From: Anaerolineaceae bacterium
GTDB lineage: Bacteria > Chloroflexota > Anaerolineae > Anaerolineales > Anaerolineaceae
Reading direction: 5' to 3'
Assembly: GCA_012839565.1 (NCBI GenBank)
Contig: DUMZ01000015.1
Span: forward strand, 1-64,000
DNA length: 64,000 nucleotides
This document shows, piece after piece, positions 16,716-26,138 of the stretch. Below the pieces are notes generated by a model. The model worked only from the letters and a program-made list of their open reading frames with translations, was not told the DNA's origin and searched no databases. Both the position numbers and the translations under genes were made by a program. Position 1 is the stretch's first letter. Each line of letters starts with the position of its first letter.

Positions 16716-18581
16716 ATGAAGAAATCAATGAGTATCTATCGCGTTATTATTTTGCTTGTAATAATTTCTTTCCTATTCAACTCATGCAGATTAATATCAA
16801 AACTTCCGACAGACGAAGCCGAAATTGCCGTTTTGTGTAAAAACAAGAAAATTACCCGAATTCATGAAATTCAAGGCGTTGGCCATCGATCTCCCCTGGA
16901 AAATTCAACGATTCAGTGTGTGACCGGAATAGTAACCGCGGTAAGCGGGACAGGATTTTATCTGCAAGATTTAATTGAAGATGGCGATGACTGCAGTTCA
17001 GAAGCAATATTTGTTGCCCATTCTTCTGGAAGTATGGTAAAGAAAGGCGACAGGGTGCTCGTGTATCAGGCCATGGTTAAGGAACACAAGCCAACCTTAG
17101 GGCAGTTGAATTCGCTAAGCATAACGCAATTAGTTAACCCTAAATTTGAAGTACTTAGCTCTGGACATCCCTTACCCAAAGCGGTTATTCTGGGTAAGGG
17201 CGGAAGAGTTATCCCAAACCTAATTATTGAAAACGATGTTAAAGGCTATGTAGGACGCGATAATGCGCTATTTGACCCGGAAGAAGACGGTATGGATTTC
17301 TTTGAAAGCTTGGAAGGTATGCTCGTTGAAGTCCATAACGCAGTGGCGGTAACAAGCACAAACCGCTATAACGAGTTAACTGTGGTTGCTGATGAAGGCG
17401 TGGACGCTGGTTTGTTTGCGGATACGGGTGTGTTGGTTATTCGGGAGAATGATTACAATCCTGAACGCATTCTTTTGGATGACACTTTTATTCAGATACC
17501 AAAAATATATGTTGGTGCAAAATTCACTGAGCCGATTCGTGGGGTAATCAGCTATGACTATGGTAACTATCGACTGTTGCCTACCGAAAAGCTGGTTTAT
17601 GAAAACGGGAAAATCGACCAAGCAAAAGCTGAACCACCTGGTGGAAAACCACTCTCAATCGCAACTTATAATGTTGAAAACCTGGCGGCAACTGACGAAT
17701 CAGCGCGATTTGAAGCGCTTGCTGAACATGTTGTAGATAGCTTATTGTCACCTGATATTTTGGTTTTACAGGAAGTGCTGGACGATGATGGTGCGACTGA
17801 CAGCAAGACAGTAAGCGCGCAACTGACCATTGAGAAAATTATAAAAGCTATAATGTTGAACGGTGGACCAGAGTATCACGCGATTAGCATTGACCCGGAA
17901 CGAAATTCGGAAGGTGGGATAAGCGGTGGAAATGGTCGTATTGTTATTCTTTATCGGCCAGATACTGGATTAAAATTCAATGGTCTTGGCGAAGCTGGTG
18001 CTCGAACAGAAACTGAATTAATTGTTGAAGATGGTAGAGTTGCTTTGAGCCATAATCCCGGGCGTATTTGGCCAAATAACAGTTGTTTTCGTAATTCACG
18101 CAAGGCTCTCATTGCCCATTTTGAATATAAGGGCGAAAACTTATTTGTGATTGGTGTGCATTTCAGTTCCAAAGGTGAAGATGGTCCTTTATATGGCGAA
18201 ATTCAACCGCCTCCTTTGCCATCTGAAAGCCGGCGCATTGCTCAAGCAAAAGCAGTTAATGCGTTTGTAAAACAAATTTTGGAAACAGATGCTTCTGCGA
18301 ATGTCGTTGTGTTAGGGGACATCAATGATTTTTACTGGACTGAAACTGTCCATTCCTTAATGGGAGAGGAACTAAAAAATACAACATTAAGTTTGCCAGA
18401 AAGGAATAGATACTCTTATATTTATCAGGGTAACGGGCAGATGATGGACCAAATTTTCCTAAGCGCATCATTGCACCAAAAAATGCTTAGCTTGCAAGTG
18501 ATACACCTAAACACGGCAGAAATTGAGATAGAAGCATTTAGTGATCATGATCCTGTGATTGTATATCTCGGTTTGGAATGA
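16716..18581 (+). CDS. Lipoprotein with OB-fold and endonuclease/exonuclease/phosphatase domain
   Basis: 621 residues. Lipobox LFNSC (Cys24) marks it as a lipoprotein. Residues about 50-270 resemble the OB-fold or lamin-tail region of extracellular nucleases (VTGIVTAVSGTGFYLQDL). The EEP domain follows: ATYNVENLA (metal Asn), LVLQEV (metal Glu), VIGVHFSSKG, VVLGDINDF (catalytic Asp/Asn) and FSDHDPV (catalytic His). This order matches ExeM/NucH-like secreted DNases. A likely role is degradation of extracellular DNA or phosphodiesters for nutrition. The promoter geometry suggests a leaderless transcript. It is monocistronic, divergent from the dehydrogenase operon. Confidence 0.82.
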   Translation: MKKSMSIYRVIILLVIISFLFNSCRLISKLPTDEAEIAVLCKNKKITRIHEIQGVGHRSPLENSTIQCVTGIVTAVSGTGFYLQDLIEDGDDCSSEAIFVAHSSGSMVKKGDRVLVYQAMVKEHKPTLGQLNSLSITQLVNPKFEVLSSGHPLPKAVILGKGGRVIPNLIIENDVKGYVGRDNALFDPEEDGMDFFESLEGMLVEVHNAVAVTSTNRYNELTVVADEGVDAGLFADTGVLVIRENDYNPERILLDDTFIQIPKIYVGAKFTEPIRGVISYDYGNYRLLPTEKLVYENGKIDQAKAEPPGGKPLSIATYNVENLAATDESARFEALAEHVVDSLLSPDILVLQEVLDDDGATDSKTVSAQLTIEKIIKAIMLNGGPEYHAISIDPERNSEGGISGGNGRIVILYRPDTGLKFNGLGEAGARTETELIVEDGRVALSHNPGRIWPNNSCFRNSRKALIAHFEYKGENLFVIGVHFSSKGEDGPLYGEIQPPPLPSESRRIAQAKAVNAFVKQILETDASANVVVLGDINDFYWTETVHSLMGEELKNTTLSLPERNRYSYIYQGNGQMMDQIFLSASLHQKMLSLQVIHLNTAEIEIEAFSDHDPVIVYLGLE

Positions 18582-18789
18582 GTATTTCTTATGCAATATC
18601 ATTATAGGAATTTTACAAACCATGCGTGAATAATTATAGAAAAACTAATTTCCCTGATGTATAATGTGGCTTGATAGAAACAGATGATAAATAAAATGAG
18701 CCAATTTGCGCTTAAGACGTTTTTATCGTGTAGAATAGATAGTGATCGTTCAAATAACTAACCTAAATTCTTAGAGGAGTGAGGTTTTA

Positions 18790-20025
18790 GTGGAAGTTGA
18801 AAAAGAAAAAAACGACCAAGAACATGTCGAAAGCATCGATTGTTCAAAACTTGATGAATCTCATCAAGTAATTCCTGAAACAACAAACCCTAAGCTCAAA
18901 AAAGGGATGGCATTTCAAAAGGTAATTGACCTGGTTACAGCTTATTCCTTTATTACCCCAGCCTTTATAATCATTTTTCTGTTTGGGCTTTTCCCGATTG
19001 GCTATGCCTTTTATATGTCTCTTATCAATTGGAATGTTCGAAAAGGCGCTTTTGTAGGGTTGAAAAATTATCTCGAAATATTTGGTTCCTGGACTAATTT
19101 CCTTTGGGTATTGGGGGGCGTTGCCATCCTTTTTGTTGGCTTTTTTGTCCAGAACAAAATGGAGAAAGCGAGTAACAAATACAGTAAGTACAGTTGGTGG
19201 GTGTTTCTAGCGATTGCTATCGTTTCTGGTATTGTCTTCTCAAAAGGTTGGAACGCGATGATGGAAACTGGCGATAAATCGTTTCTGCAATCCTTGGTCA
19301 ACACGTTATATTATGCTTTGGGAACTGTTCCAACTCAGATTATTATTGGGCTAGTAATAGCCTATCTTCTGTATCAGGATATAAAATTTAAAGAAGGTTT
19401 TCGTCTGCTCTACTTCTTACCTTATATTACACCTGCGGTAACTACAGCTGTTGTATTCCGGATTATCTTTAATCGTGAGCCATATTCCATTGCTAATCGT
19501 TTTATTGGTCTTTTCGGCATTGATCCACTCAAATGGCGCTTTGAAAGCAAACCGATTATGCAACTCTTAGGTTTGAACATAGAAGGTTTTTGGGCAGGAC
19601 CAAGTTTGGCATTGATTGTCATTATGATTTTTGGTGTTTGGACCTTTGTTGGATACAACGTGGTCATTTTCCTAAGTGGATTGGGGAATATTCCCAAAGA
19701 GGTTTACGAAGCTGCTGAAATTGACGGCGCGACAAAGTGGCAGCTATTCACCAATATTACAATCCCATACCTCTCACCGATTACTTTTTATCTCACGATG
19801 ATTTCGTTGATTGGTACATTTAAAGCCTTCAACCATATCTATGTGCTAAAAATTCCATCAGCGGGTGATTCGGTCGTGACTGCCAGCGTATACATTTTTG
19901 AGCGGTTCTATCAATTTACACAGTTTGGACGTGCAACAGCAATGTCAATGGTGTTGTTCCTTATCATTCTGTGTTTAACCTTCATCCAAAACAAACTTAT
20001 GGCAGAAAGGGTCTTCTATGGCTAA
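18790..20025 (+). CDS. Sugar ABC transporter permease, MalF type
   Basis: 411 residues, starting at GTG with GAGGAGTGAGG upstream. It has a charged cytoplasmic N-terminus of about 50 residues, a first membrane segment (FIIIFLFGLFPIGYAFYMS), an unusual extra hydrophobic pair around 100-150, then the permease core with the EAA loop EAAEIDGATKW before the last segments. It forms a heterodimer with the MalG-type permease whose gene overlaps by eight bases. No ATPase gene is nearby, so the importer probably uses a shared MsmK-like ATPase encoded elsewhere. The substrate is likely a sugar or glycerol-phosphate compound. Confidence 0.88.
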   Translation: MEVEKEKNDQEHVESIDCSKLDESHQVIPETTNPKLKKGMAFQKVIDLVTAYSFITPAFIIIFLFGLFPIGYAFYMSLINWNVRKGAFVGLKNYLEIFGSWTNFLWVLGGVAILFVGFFVQNKMEKASNKYSKYSWWVFLAIAIVSGIVFSKGWNAMMETGDKSFLQSLVNTLYYALGTVPTQIIIGLVIAYLLYQDIKFKEGFRLLYFLPYITPAVTTAVVFRIIFNREPYSIANRFIGLFGIDPLKWRFESKPIMQLLGLNIEGFWAGPSLALIVIMIFGVWTFVGYNVVIFLSGLGNIPKEVYEAAEIDGATKWQLFTNITIPYLSPITFYLTMISLIGTFKAFNHIYVLKIPSAGDSVVTASVYIFERFYQFTQFGRATAMSMVLFLIILCLTFIQNKLMAERVFYG

Positions 20026-20902
20026 TCAAGATGTCCTAAAACAACACATTGGAACAATCAAAAAGACTAACCCTGTGCTAAAAGTAATAGGCAAAATCTT
20101 CATTTATGTTGTATTAATTATCGGCGCGATAATTAGCTTGTTCCCTTTCTTTTGGATGGTTTCTCAGTCTTTGATGACACTGGGTGAAACACTACAAGTT
20201 CGGTGGTTACCAGCTGTGCCACAGTGGCATAATTACGCTGAAGCTTGGAATCGTGCGAGGTTTGGTGATTACTTTCTAAACAGCACCTGGGTAACGTTGG
20301 GAACGATTATAGGAATATTGATAACATCCATACTTGCTGCCTATGCGTTCGCAAGAATAGAATTTCCTGGTCGAAACTTATTTTTTACTCTGTTCTTAGC
20401 AACCATGATGGTTCCAGAATCAGTAACGCTCATTCCAAACTTGTTCATGGTTCGTGGGAAAATTATCCCATGGGGAAACTGGAACGATACGTTTTGGGTC
20501 TTAACAGTCCCATTTATGGCGAATGCTTTTAGTATTTTCTTGTTAAGGCAATTTTTCCAGCAAGTCCCAAATGAATTATGGGACGCTGCCCGCATTGATG
20601 GGGCGGGACATATGCGATTTTTAACGCAAATTGTTTTACCAATCAGCACCGCGCCAATCGTAACAGTCATTTTATTCGCTTTTACAGGTGCCTGGAACGC
20701 ATTTTCATGGCCACTTATTGTAACCGGAAGAAAATGGCGCACATTGATGGTTGGATTGTATAACTTTGTATCGGAAGCCGGAACTGAAACCCAATTGCTT
20801 ATGGCAGGCGCGGTAATCAGTTTGATTCCGATTTTGATTCTCTATATCTTTACTCAGAAACAATTCACTCAGGGAATTGCAACCACTGGGCTTAAAGGAT
20901 AG
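20018..20902 (+). CDS. Carbohydrate ABC transporter permease, MalG type
   Basis: 294 residues with about six membrane segments and the EAA loop DAARIDGAGHM near residue 190, typical of the MalG/UgpE group (CUT1 family). The start overlaps the MalF-type gene by eight bases and has AGAAAGGG upstream, so the pair is translationally coupled. It partners the preceding permease and the binding protein gene 76 bases downstream. Confidence 0.92.
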   Translation: MANQDVLKQHIGTIKKTNPVLKVIGKIFIYVVLIIGAIISLFPFFWMVSQSLMTLGETLQVRWLPAVPQWHNYAEAWNRARFGDYFLNSTWVTLGTIIGILITSILAAYAFARIEFPGRNLFFTLFLATMMVPESVTLIPNLFMVRGKIIPWGNWNDTFWVLTVPFMANAFSIFLLRQFFQQVPNELWDAARIDGAGHMRFLTQIVLPISTAPIVTVILFAFTGAWNAFSWPLIVTGRKWRTLMVGLYNFVSEAGTETQLLMAGAVISLIPILILYIFTQKQFTQGIATTGLKG

Positions 20903-20978
20903 AGTATAATAGTCAACAGACGGGCAAAACTTAGCCTGTTTGCAAATTTTCAACGTTCAAACGGAGGTTCTGAATTAA

Positions 20979-22349
20979 ATGAGAAGAAAAGTATTTATCT
21001 TAGCAGCGATGATGCTCATCGCGTCTTTCGTCCTGAGTGCCTGTGGCATCGGTGGCGGAACAGGCAAAACAGAAAAGATTGACTGGAGCGAAATTACACC
21101 CGCAACAGACATTACTTTCTGGCACAACCACAGTGGCGATCGCGAACTTGTATTAAACAAGATTGTCGATGACTTCAACAAAACCAATGAATATGGTATT
21201 ACTGTTCACGCCGAAGTTGCTGGTCGTTACTCAGAAATTTACACCAAGATGATGACTGTCTTGAATACACCTGATGTACCGGATATCGTTGTTGGTTATC
21301 AAAACCAGGTTGCTATGTACCAACTTGCTGATGCCATTTTCGATATGAACACCATCATCAATGACCCAACATTCGGTCTTAGCAAAGCGGACCAGAAAGA
21401 CTACATGGAAGCTTTCTTTGCTCAGGATGTCTACTCCTTGTATGACAACCAACGCTTAGGTATTCCACCCAACCGCTCAATGGAAGTTATGTATTACAAC
21501 CTTTCCTGGCTTAAGGAAATGGGCTACGATGCTGCACCCAAGACCCCAGAAGAATTTAAAGAAATGGCTTGTAAAGCTGTTAATCAACCCTTCTCCAAGG
21601 GAACTGGCGATGCAGAACCTATTGGTATGGCAATGCGCTATGATGCTTCAAATATGGCCAGCTGGGTCTTTGCATTCGGTGGTGATATTTACAACGCCAA
21701 AACAAACCAATTTACCTTCGACAGCAAAGAAGCTATTGCTGCGATGACATTCCTGCAAAGCCTCGCCAAAGATGGTTGTGTGCGCATCGTTGATGGCTAC
21801 AATGATCAGGTTCAATTTGGTGCTGGTAAATCCCTCTTCACCGTCGCATCAAGCTCTGGTTTGGGTGTTTATTATCCCCAGGCAATCGCAGAAGGCGTTG
21901 GCGAAATGGAATGGAATGTGGGTCCTGTTCCCAACACTGGCAAGATTAAACAAAACATCTATGGCGCCAGCGTTAGCATTCCCAAATCAACCCCCGAACG
22001 CGAACTCGCAGCTTGGATCTTCTTGAAATACTACACCAGCCCTGATGTTCAGGTTTATTGGGCCCAAGAAACCCAATACTTCCCTGTACGCAAGAGCGTT
22101 GCAGAAAAGATGACTGATTTCTTTGAGACCTATCCCCCCTACAAGACTGCTTGGGAATTAATTCAATATGGTGCTTTTGAACCCGCAGTTCCTGGCTACG
22201 ATCCTATCCGAACGGAAATGAACAATGCCATGGCTGCCATCATTGAAGACCCAACAAGTGATGTTACTGCAATCATGACCGCTTTGAATGAAACTGCAAA
22301 TGCCATCCTGGCTGAGCAGTTGGAACAACTTGCACCTGCAGAACAATAA
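20979..22349 (+). CDS. Sugar ABC transporter substrate-binding lipoprotein (family 1)
   Basis: 456 residues. Lipobox LSACG (Cys21) anchors the protein; ITFWHNHSG at the mature N-terminus and the NTPDVPDIVVGY region are typical of family 1 (MalE/UgpB-like) binding proteins. It captures a carbohydrate-type ligand outside the membrane and delivers it to the two permeases encoded just upstream. A strong ribosome site (GGAGGT) precedes ATG. Codon choice is more GC-rich than the permeases, consistent with high expression. A terminator follows. Confidence 0.92.
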   Translation: MRRKVFILAAMMLIASFVLSACGIGGGTGKTEKIDWSEITPATDITFWHNHSGDRELVLNKIVDDFNKTNEYGITVHAEVAGRYSEIYTKMMTVLNTPDVPDIVVGYQNQVAMYQLADAIFDMNTIINDPTFGLSKADQKDYMEAFFAQDVYSLYDNQRLGIPPNRSMEVMYYNLSWLKEMGYDAAPKTPEEFKEMACKAVNQPFSKGTGDAEPIGMAMRYDASNMASWVFAFGGDIYNAKTNQFTFDSKEAIAAMTFLQSLAKDGCVRIVDGYNDQVQFGAGKSLFTVASSSGLGVYYPQAIAEGVGEMEWNVGPVPNTGKIKQNIYGASVSIPKSTPERELAAWIFLKYYTSPDVQVYWAQETQYFPVRKSVAEKMTDFFETYPPYKTAWELIQYGAFEPAVPGYDPIRTEMNNAMAAIIEDPTSDVTAIMTALNETANAILAEQLEQLAPAEQ

Positions 22350-22373
22350 AAATTTTGAATAATCACTAAAAAA

Positions 22374-22398
22374 ATCCCCTCAGAACGAGGGGATTTTT
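22374..22398 (+). terminator. Rho-independent terminator of the ABC importer operon
   Basis: An 8-bp stem ATCCCCTC/GAGGGGAT with a five-base loop, followed by TTTTTGTTTT, 24 bases after the binding-protein stop. It lies immediately upstream of the tmRNA promoter. Confidence 0.92.
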
Positions 22399-22417
22399 GT
22401 TTTGTCTGATAATGTTG

Positions 22418-22423
22418 TATAAT
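22418..22423 (+). promoter_or_regulatory. -10 box of the tmRNA gene
   Basis: Perfect TATAAT, 10 bases before the first base of mature tmRNA. No clear -35 hexamer; the region overlaps the T-run of the preceding terminator. Confidence 0.75.
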
Positions 22424-22433
22424 AGCCGAGCAA

Positions 22434-22831
22434 GGGGATGCCAGGTCTCGACGGGAGAGGCTGGTTCCGGATTGCGAGCCGAGAGGTGCCGAACTCGTAA
22501 AATCAGTACAAAACAATAAGTGCCAATCGCACATCCTACGCTACCCTTCCCCTCGCTGCATAAGCGAGAACTAAAGGTGGCTGATCTCCAGAGATGAGAT
22601 CACGTCTCCCGAGACCGTTTATCTGACCGGTCGCGGTAAAGATGTCATAAAAGTCAGATTGCTGATTATCTTTCCGTGAGATAATCCTAAGAGGGCTTTC
22701 GGGTCCAAGCGGATCGCCTGATGTTTATTCAGTTAGCTAGATTGCATCAGGTTAAATGAAATAGCTAACTACGCTCGTAGAGATTCGAGAGTCTAATCTT
22801 TCGGACGCGGGTTCGACTCCCGCCATCTCCA
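22434..22831 (+). ncRNA. ssrA: Transfer-messenger RNA (tmRNA)
   Basis: The 5' end GGGGATG pairs with CATCTCC at the 3' end to form the acceptor stem, and GGGTTCGACTCCC is the tRNA-like T arm. The tag reading frame starts at GCC 22522 and ends at TAA 22561-22563, encoding ANRTSYATLPLAA, a hydrophobic Ala-Ala ending as expected for a proteolysis tag. The span is about 398 bases, a normal one-piece tmRNA; CCA is not encoded. With SmpB it rescues ribosomes stalled on broken messages. Confidence 0.96.
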
Positions 22832-22839
22832 CAAAAAAG

Positions 22840-22875
22840 ACCGCCATCAATGATGAATTAGATGGCGGTTTTTTA
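22840..22875. terminator. Bidirectional terminator between tmRNA and ligA
   Basis: A 9-bp stem ACCGCCATC/GATGGCGGT, preceded by an A-run and followed by a T-run, so it works on both strands. It would end tmRNA on the plus strand and the convergent ligA message on the minus strand. Confidence 0.88.
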
Positions 22876-22900
22876 TGTTAAGTGGAAAGATTTATGGATA

Positions 22901-24943
22901 TCAAATATTAAGAATATTATTCAAATCTTCTTCGCTAATGGTTGGGATGCCGAGATCAAGTGCTTTATCTAATTTTGAACCAGGATTTTCGCCTAAGAGC
23001 AAATAACTTGTGTTCTTGCTCACCGACCCGGTTGTTTTGCCACCGTTGGATTCAATGAGTTGTTTGGCTTCATCACGGCTCATGTTGGGTAGGGTTCCAG
23101 TAATGACAAAGGTAAGACCTTCCAAAGGTTTGGGGCTTTCAGTTTTGGCTTGCTCTTGAATGACTGGCCAGATCCCATAGCTTTTAAGGCGTTGGAGTGT
23201 GGCTTGATTTTGCGTTTGACTGAACCAATGAACTATCGATTCAGCAGTGTTAGGGCCGATGCCTGGGATGCTTTGCAGGTCATCAGGGCTGGCTTGAGCC
23301 AAGGCGTCCAGGCTTTTGAAGTGCCTTGCCAAATCGCCGGCGCTAACTTCGCCAATGCCATGAATACCAAGTCCGATGATAAGGCGTTGCAAGGATTGCG
23401 ATTTAGATGCTTCAATGGCATTTAACAGGTTGCTGGCTTTCAATTCGCCAAATTTATCGAGTTTCAAAAGCTCATCTTTTCGCAATATATATAAATCAGC
23501 AATAGATTTTAAAAGACCTGCTTCTGTAAGCTGAACGACAATTTTCTCTCCAAGTCCGGCGATATCCATTGCAGTACGCGAGGCGTAGTTTTCGATAGTG
23601 CGATTGAGTTGGGCAGGGCAGTTGACGTTTTCACAATACCAGGCGACTGCGTCAGAATCTTTTATTAAAGCTGTATCACAACTTGGACAGTTAGATGGCG
23701 GAATAAATGGAATCTGGCTGCCATCGCGTTTTTCGGGAATGGACGAGATGATATAGGGGATAACTTCACCCGCGCGCTTGAGTAAAACTCTGTCGCCTAT
23801 ACGAATATCTTTATCAGCTATGAAATCAAAGTTGTGTAAGGTGGCTTGTTTTACAACGACACCGCCAACCATCACAGACTCTAAAATCGCTAAAGGCGTA
23901 ATGACACCAGTGCGCCCAACGTTATTTTGAATGTCCAACAAACTTGTTTCAACGACTTCGCCGGGGTATTTAAAAGCCACCGCACCACGGGCGTCCTTGC
24001 CGATGGAACCTAGACGATTTGAAAGGGTTTGATTGTTGATTTTGATGACAATGCCATCTGCCTCAAAAGGCCAGTCATGGCGTGCCATTGTTTGTGCTTC
24101 GCAAATGGCGATGGCATCTTGAATGTTATCGGCATGCCAACGAAGAGAATCACAAGGTAAACCAAGGGCTTTAATGTAGTCAAGAATGCCTTCTTGCGTA
24201 TCTGGAATGGTGTCCGAAGCATGCAGTATTTGATAAACAAAGAGTTTTAATGGGCGACTGGCGGTTATTGCGGGGTCCAGTTGACGTAATGAACCTGCTG
24301 CTGTGTTGCGAGGGTTTAAATAGGTTTTTTCGCCTTTTGCTTCAAGTTCAGCATTAAGCTTTGTGAAATCCTCTTTCAGGATGAGTGCTTCTCCGCGAAA
24401 TACAATTTCTCGAGGCACAATAATGCCAGGTTTTACAGGAATGCGCAACGGCAAGCTTGGAATGGTGCGCAAATTCGCAGTGATATCTTCACCCACAAGC
24501 CCATCGCCACGGGTTGCTCCCAGGGTGAAGACCCCATTGTAATAATGCAGGACAACGGTGAGTCCGTCAAGTTTGGGCTCTAAAACGAAATCAGCCTTTT
24601 CAAGCTCTGGTTCCAGACGGAGTAAACGGTTGTACCAGTCCATTGTTTCCTGCGAACCAAAAGCGTTAGTTAAACTAAGAACCTGCGTTGGATGATTGAC
24701 CTTTTGAAAGCGTTCGGATGGCTTTGCGCCAACTTTTTGGGTTGGCGAGTCTGGGGTTATCAGTTCGGGGTGGTTGCGTTCAATTTCCTTCAGACGATTG
24801 AATAGCTGGTCATATTCATAGTCAGAAATTTCAGGCTGGTCTAAGGTGTTGTAAAGATAGTTATGGTAATTAATCTTTTCGCGGAGTTCTTTTAATTCTT
24901 CCAAAAGGTTTGGGTGAGGTTGGTCGAAAGGTAGTTGATCCAT
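22901..24943 (-). CDS. ligA: NAD-dependent DNA ligase LigA
   Basis: 680 residues, full length for LigA. The adenylation domain has the lysine motif EPKLDGL (near 120); then the OB fold, a zinc finger (CPSCDTALI and CENVNCPAQ), helix-hairpin-helix repeats (IPGIGPNTAES) and a C-terminal BRCT domain from about 600 (GLTFVITGTLPN). It seals nicks in replication and repair using NAD+. I chose ATG at 24943 because CTGGAG lies upstream; an ATG seven codons earlier lacks a good site. It lies downstream of tRNA-Arg on the same strand. Confidence 0.97.
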   Translation of the reverse strand: MDQLPFDQPHPNLLEELKELREKINYHNYLYNTLDQPEISDYEYDQLFNRLKEIERNHPELITPDSPTQKVGAKPSERFQKVNHPTQVLSLTNAFGSQETMDWYNRLLRLEPELEKADFVLEPKLDGLTVVLHYYNGVFTLGATRGDGLVGEDITANLRTIPSLPLRIPVKPGIIVPREIVFRGEALILKEDFTKLNAELEAKGEKTYLNPRNTAAGSLRQLDPAITASRPLKLFVYQILHASDTIPDTQEGILDYIKALGLPCDSLRWHADNIQDAIAICEAQTMARHDWPFEADGIVIKINNQTLSNRLGSIGKDARGAVAFKYPGEVVETSLLDIQNNVGRTGVITPLAILESVMVGGVVVKQATLHNFDFIADKDIRIGDRVLLKRAGEVIPYIISSIPEKRDGSQIPFIPPSNCPSCDTALIKDSDAVAWYCENVNCPAQLNRTIENYASRTAMDIAGLGEKIVVQLTEAGLLKSIADLYILRKDELLKLDKFGELKASNLLNAIEASKSQSLQRLIIGLGIHGIGEVSAGDLARHFKSLDALAQASPDDLQSIPGIGPNTAESIVHWFSQTQNQATLQRLKSYGIWPVIQEQAKTESPKPLEGLTFVITGTLPNMSRDEAKQLIESNGGKTTGSVSKNTSYLLLGENPGSKLDKALDLGIPTISEEDLNNILNI

Positions 24944-24980
24944 GTTTACTCCAGAGTGTTTCACTTGCCTTAAAAGAAAA

Positions 24981-25052
24981 TGTCCCCGGTGGGAATCGAA
25001 CCCACATGACTGGCTTCGGAGGCCAGTGCCTTATCCGTTAGGCCACGGGAAC
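24981..25052 (-). tRNA. tRNA-Arg (anticodon CCG)
   Basis: Cloverleaf on the minus strand: acceptor GTTCCCG/CGGGGAC, D arm GCCT, anticodon stem CTGGC/GCCAG with loop CTCCGAA (anticodon CCG, reading CGG), T loop TTCGATT. The discriminator is A and CCA is not encoded. A TATAAT box lies on the minus strand at 25063-25068. Confidence 0.95.
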
Positions 25053-25088
25053 GCAAAGGACGATTATACACAAAATCAGTGTGCATCG

Positions 25089-25490
25089 CTATTTTAATTT
25101 ATCAATCATGACCGGAAATTGCTCAACGAGTTCTGGTCTGATTTTTAGGCTGAATTGATGCTTGTCTTCTTCCGTACGCGGAATGATATGCATATGGAAG
25201 TGGAATACGCTTTGGAGTGTCAAGGGGCCGGCGTTATGAAAGAGTTGAAGATTATCAAGCCCTAATTTGTCTGAATATAACCGGGCTATTGCCTTGGTTG
25301 TTTTCATCACATCCAAATAGAGATTTTCTGGAATGTCATAGATATTTTCGTAGTGGGCTTTTGGAACGACTAAGGTGTGATAGCGCGCGATGGGCTGAAC
25401 GTCAAGGAAAGCGTAGGTCGTTTCGTCTTCATAAACTTTCCATGATGGGATTTCGCCATTAATAATTTTACAAAAAATGCAGTCTTTCAT
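25089..25490 (-). CDS. HIT-family nucleotide-binding hydrolase
   Basis: 133 residues. It opens with DCIFCKIINGEIPSWKVYED and ends its domain with the histidine triad QSVFHFHMHIIPR. Such proteins are small nucleotide hydrolases of the HINT type, acting on AMP-lysine or similar phosphoramidates. The start lies three bases after the preceding stop, so it is the last gene of the FAH-DUF503-radical SAM operon. Usual family length. Confidence 0.94.
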   Translation of the reverse strand: MKDCIFCKIINGEIPSWKVYEDETTYAFLDVQPIARYHTLVVPKAHYENIYDIPENLYLDVMKTTKAIARLYSDKLGLDNLQLFHNAGPLTLQSVFHFHMHIIPRTEEDKHQFSLKIRPELVEQFPVMIDKLK

Positions 25491-25493
25491 GTT

Positions 25494-26138
25494 TTACTCC
25501 TCAAAAATAAGTTTTGTTCTTTCAATGATAACATCAGCTGGGTCAATGTCTAAAAGTTTTAAGAGTTCATCAGGGCGTCCGTTACTTGTAGCGCTGGAAT
25601 CCATTTGTAAATAGAGAACAGTAGAACCGTCTTTAGAAAACAACGCCCATTCTTTTATCATCGGTCTAATATCGACTGTTTTACCGCGCCGTTCAACTGG
25701 AATGGTTTCACTGGCTAAAAGATGGCTAAGCTTGGCTTTGATATTGTTTTGCGCATAGGTGTCAGGAAGCGTGATGGAATATTCGCTCAAATAAACGCTG
25801 GCTTGAAGACTGGGAGCCTGATTGGGGATTTCTTGAATGTCTAATATTTGCAAGTCTTTGGGCAGGGCAGCCTGGAGTTTTTCGCGTATTTCTTGCAAAT
25901 CAACAGGTGCGTTAAGCCAAAAATCGAAAACTTCAGCGCTGCTGATAAAGCCTAGTGGCAAAGCTGAAGCGATATTAATTCGGATTTTTGGCGAAAAGCC
26001 CTGAGTGTAGCGCAGGGGCAGACCCGTGCGATTAAGCGCGCGTTCAAACAAGCGTTGTAAATCGAGATGACCGATAAAGCGCAGGTTTTCTAGCTTCGCA
26101 AATTTTATGCGTACTCTGAACGGTGTAATCGGGTTCAT
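25494..26138 (-). CDS. DUF2344 / TIGR03936 radical SAM-associated protein
   Basis: 214 residues from ATG 26138. N-terminal hallmarks are RVRIKFAKLENLRFIGHLDL and GFSPKIRINIASALPLG. This family is encoded next to, or fused with, the TIGR03960 radical SAM protein, as here, where ATG overlaps the upstream TGA (ATGA). The pair is often near RNase E/G and ribosomal protein genes, but its reaction is not established. A longer in-frame start exists but runs into the upstream gene. Confidence 0.9.
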   Translation of the reverse strand: MNPITPFRVRIKFAKLENLRFIGHLDLQRLFERALNRTGLPLRYTQGFSPKIRINIASALPLGFISSAEVFDFWLNAPVDLQEIREKLQAALPKDLQILDIQEIPNQAPSLQASVYLSEYSITLPDTYAQNNIKAKLSHLLASETIPVERRGKTVDIRPMIKEWALFSKDGSTVLYLQMDSSATSNGRPDELLKLLDIDPADVIIERTKLIFEE

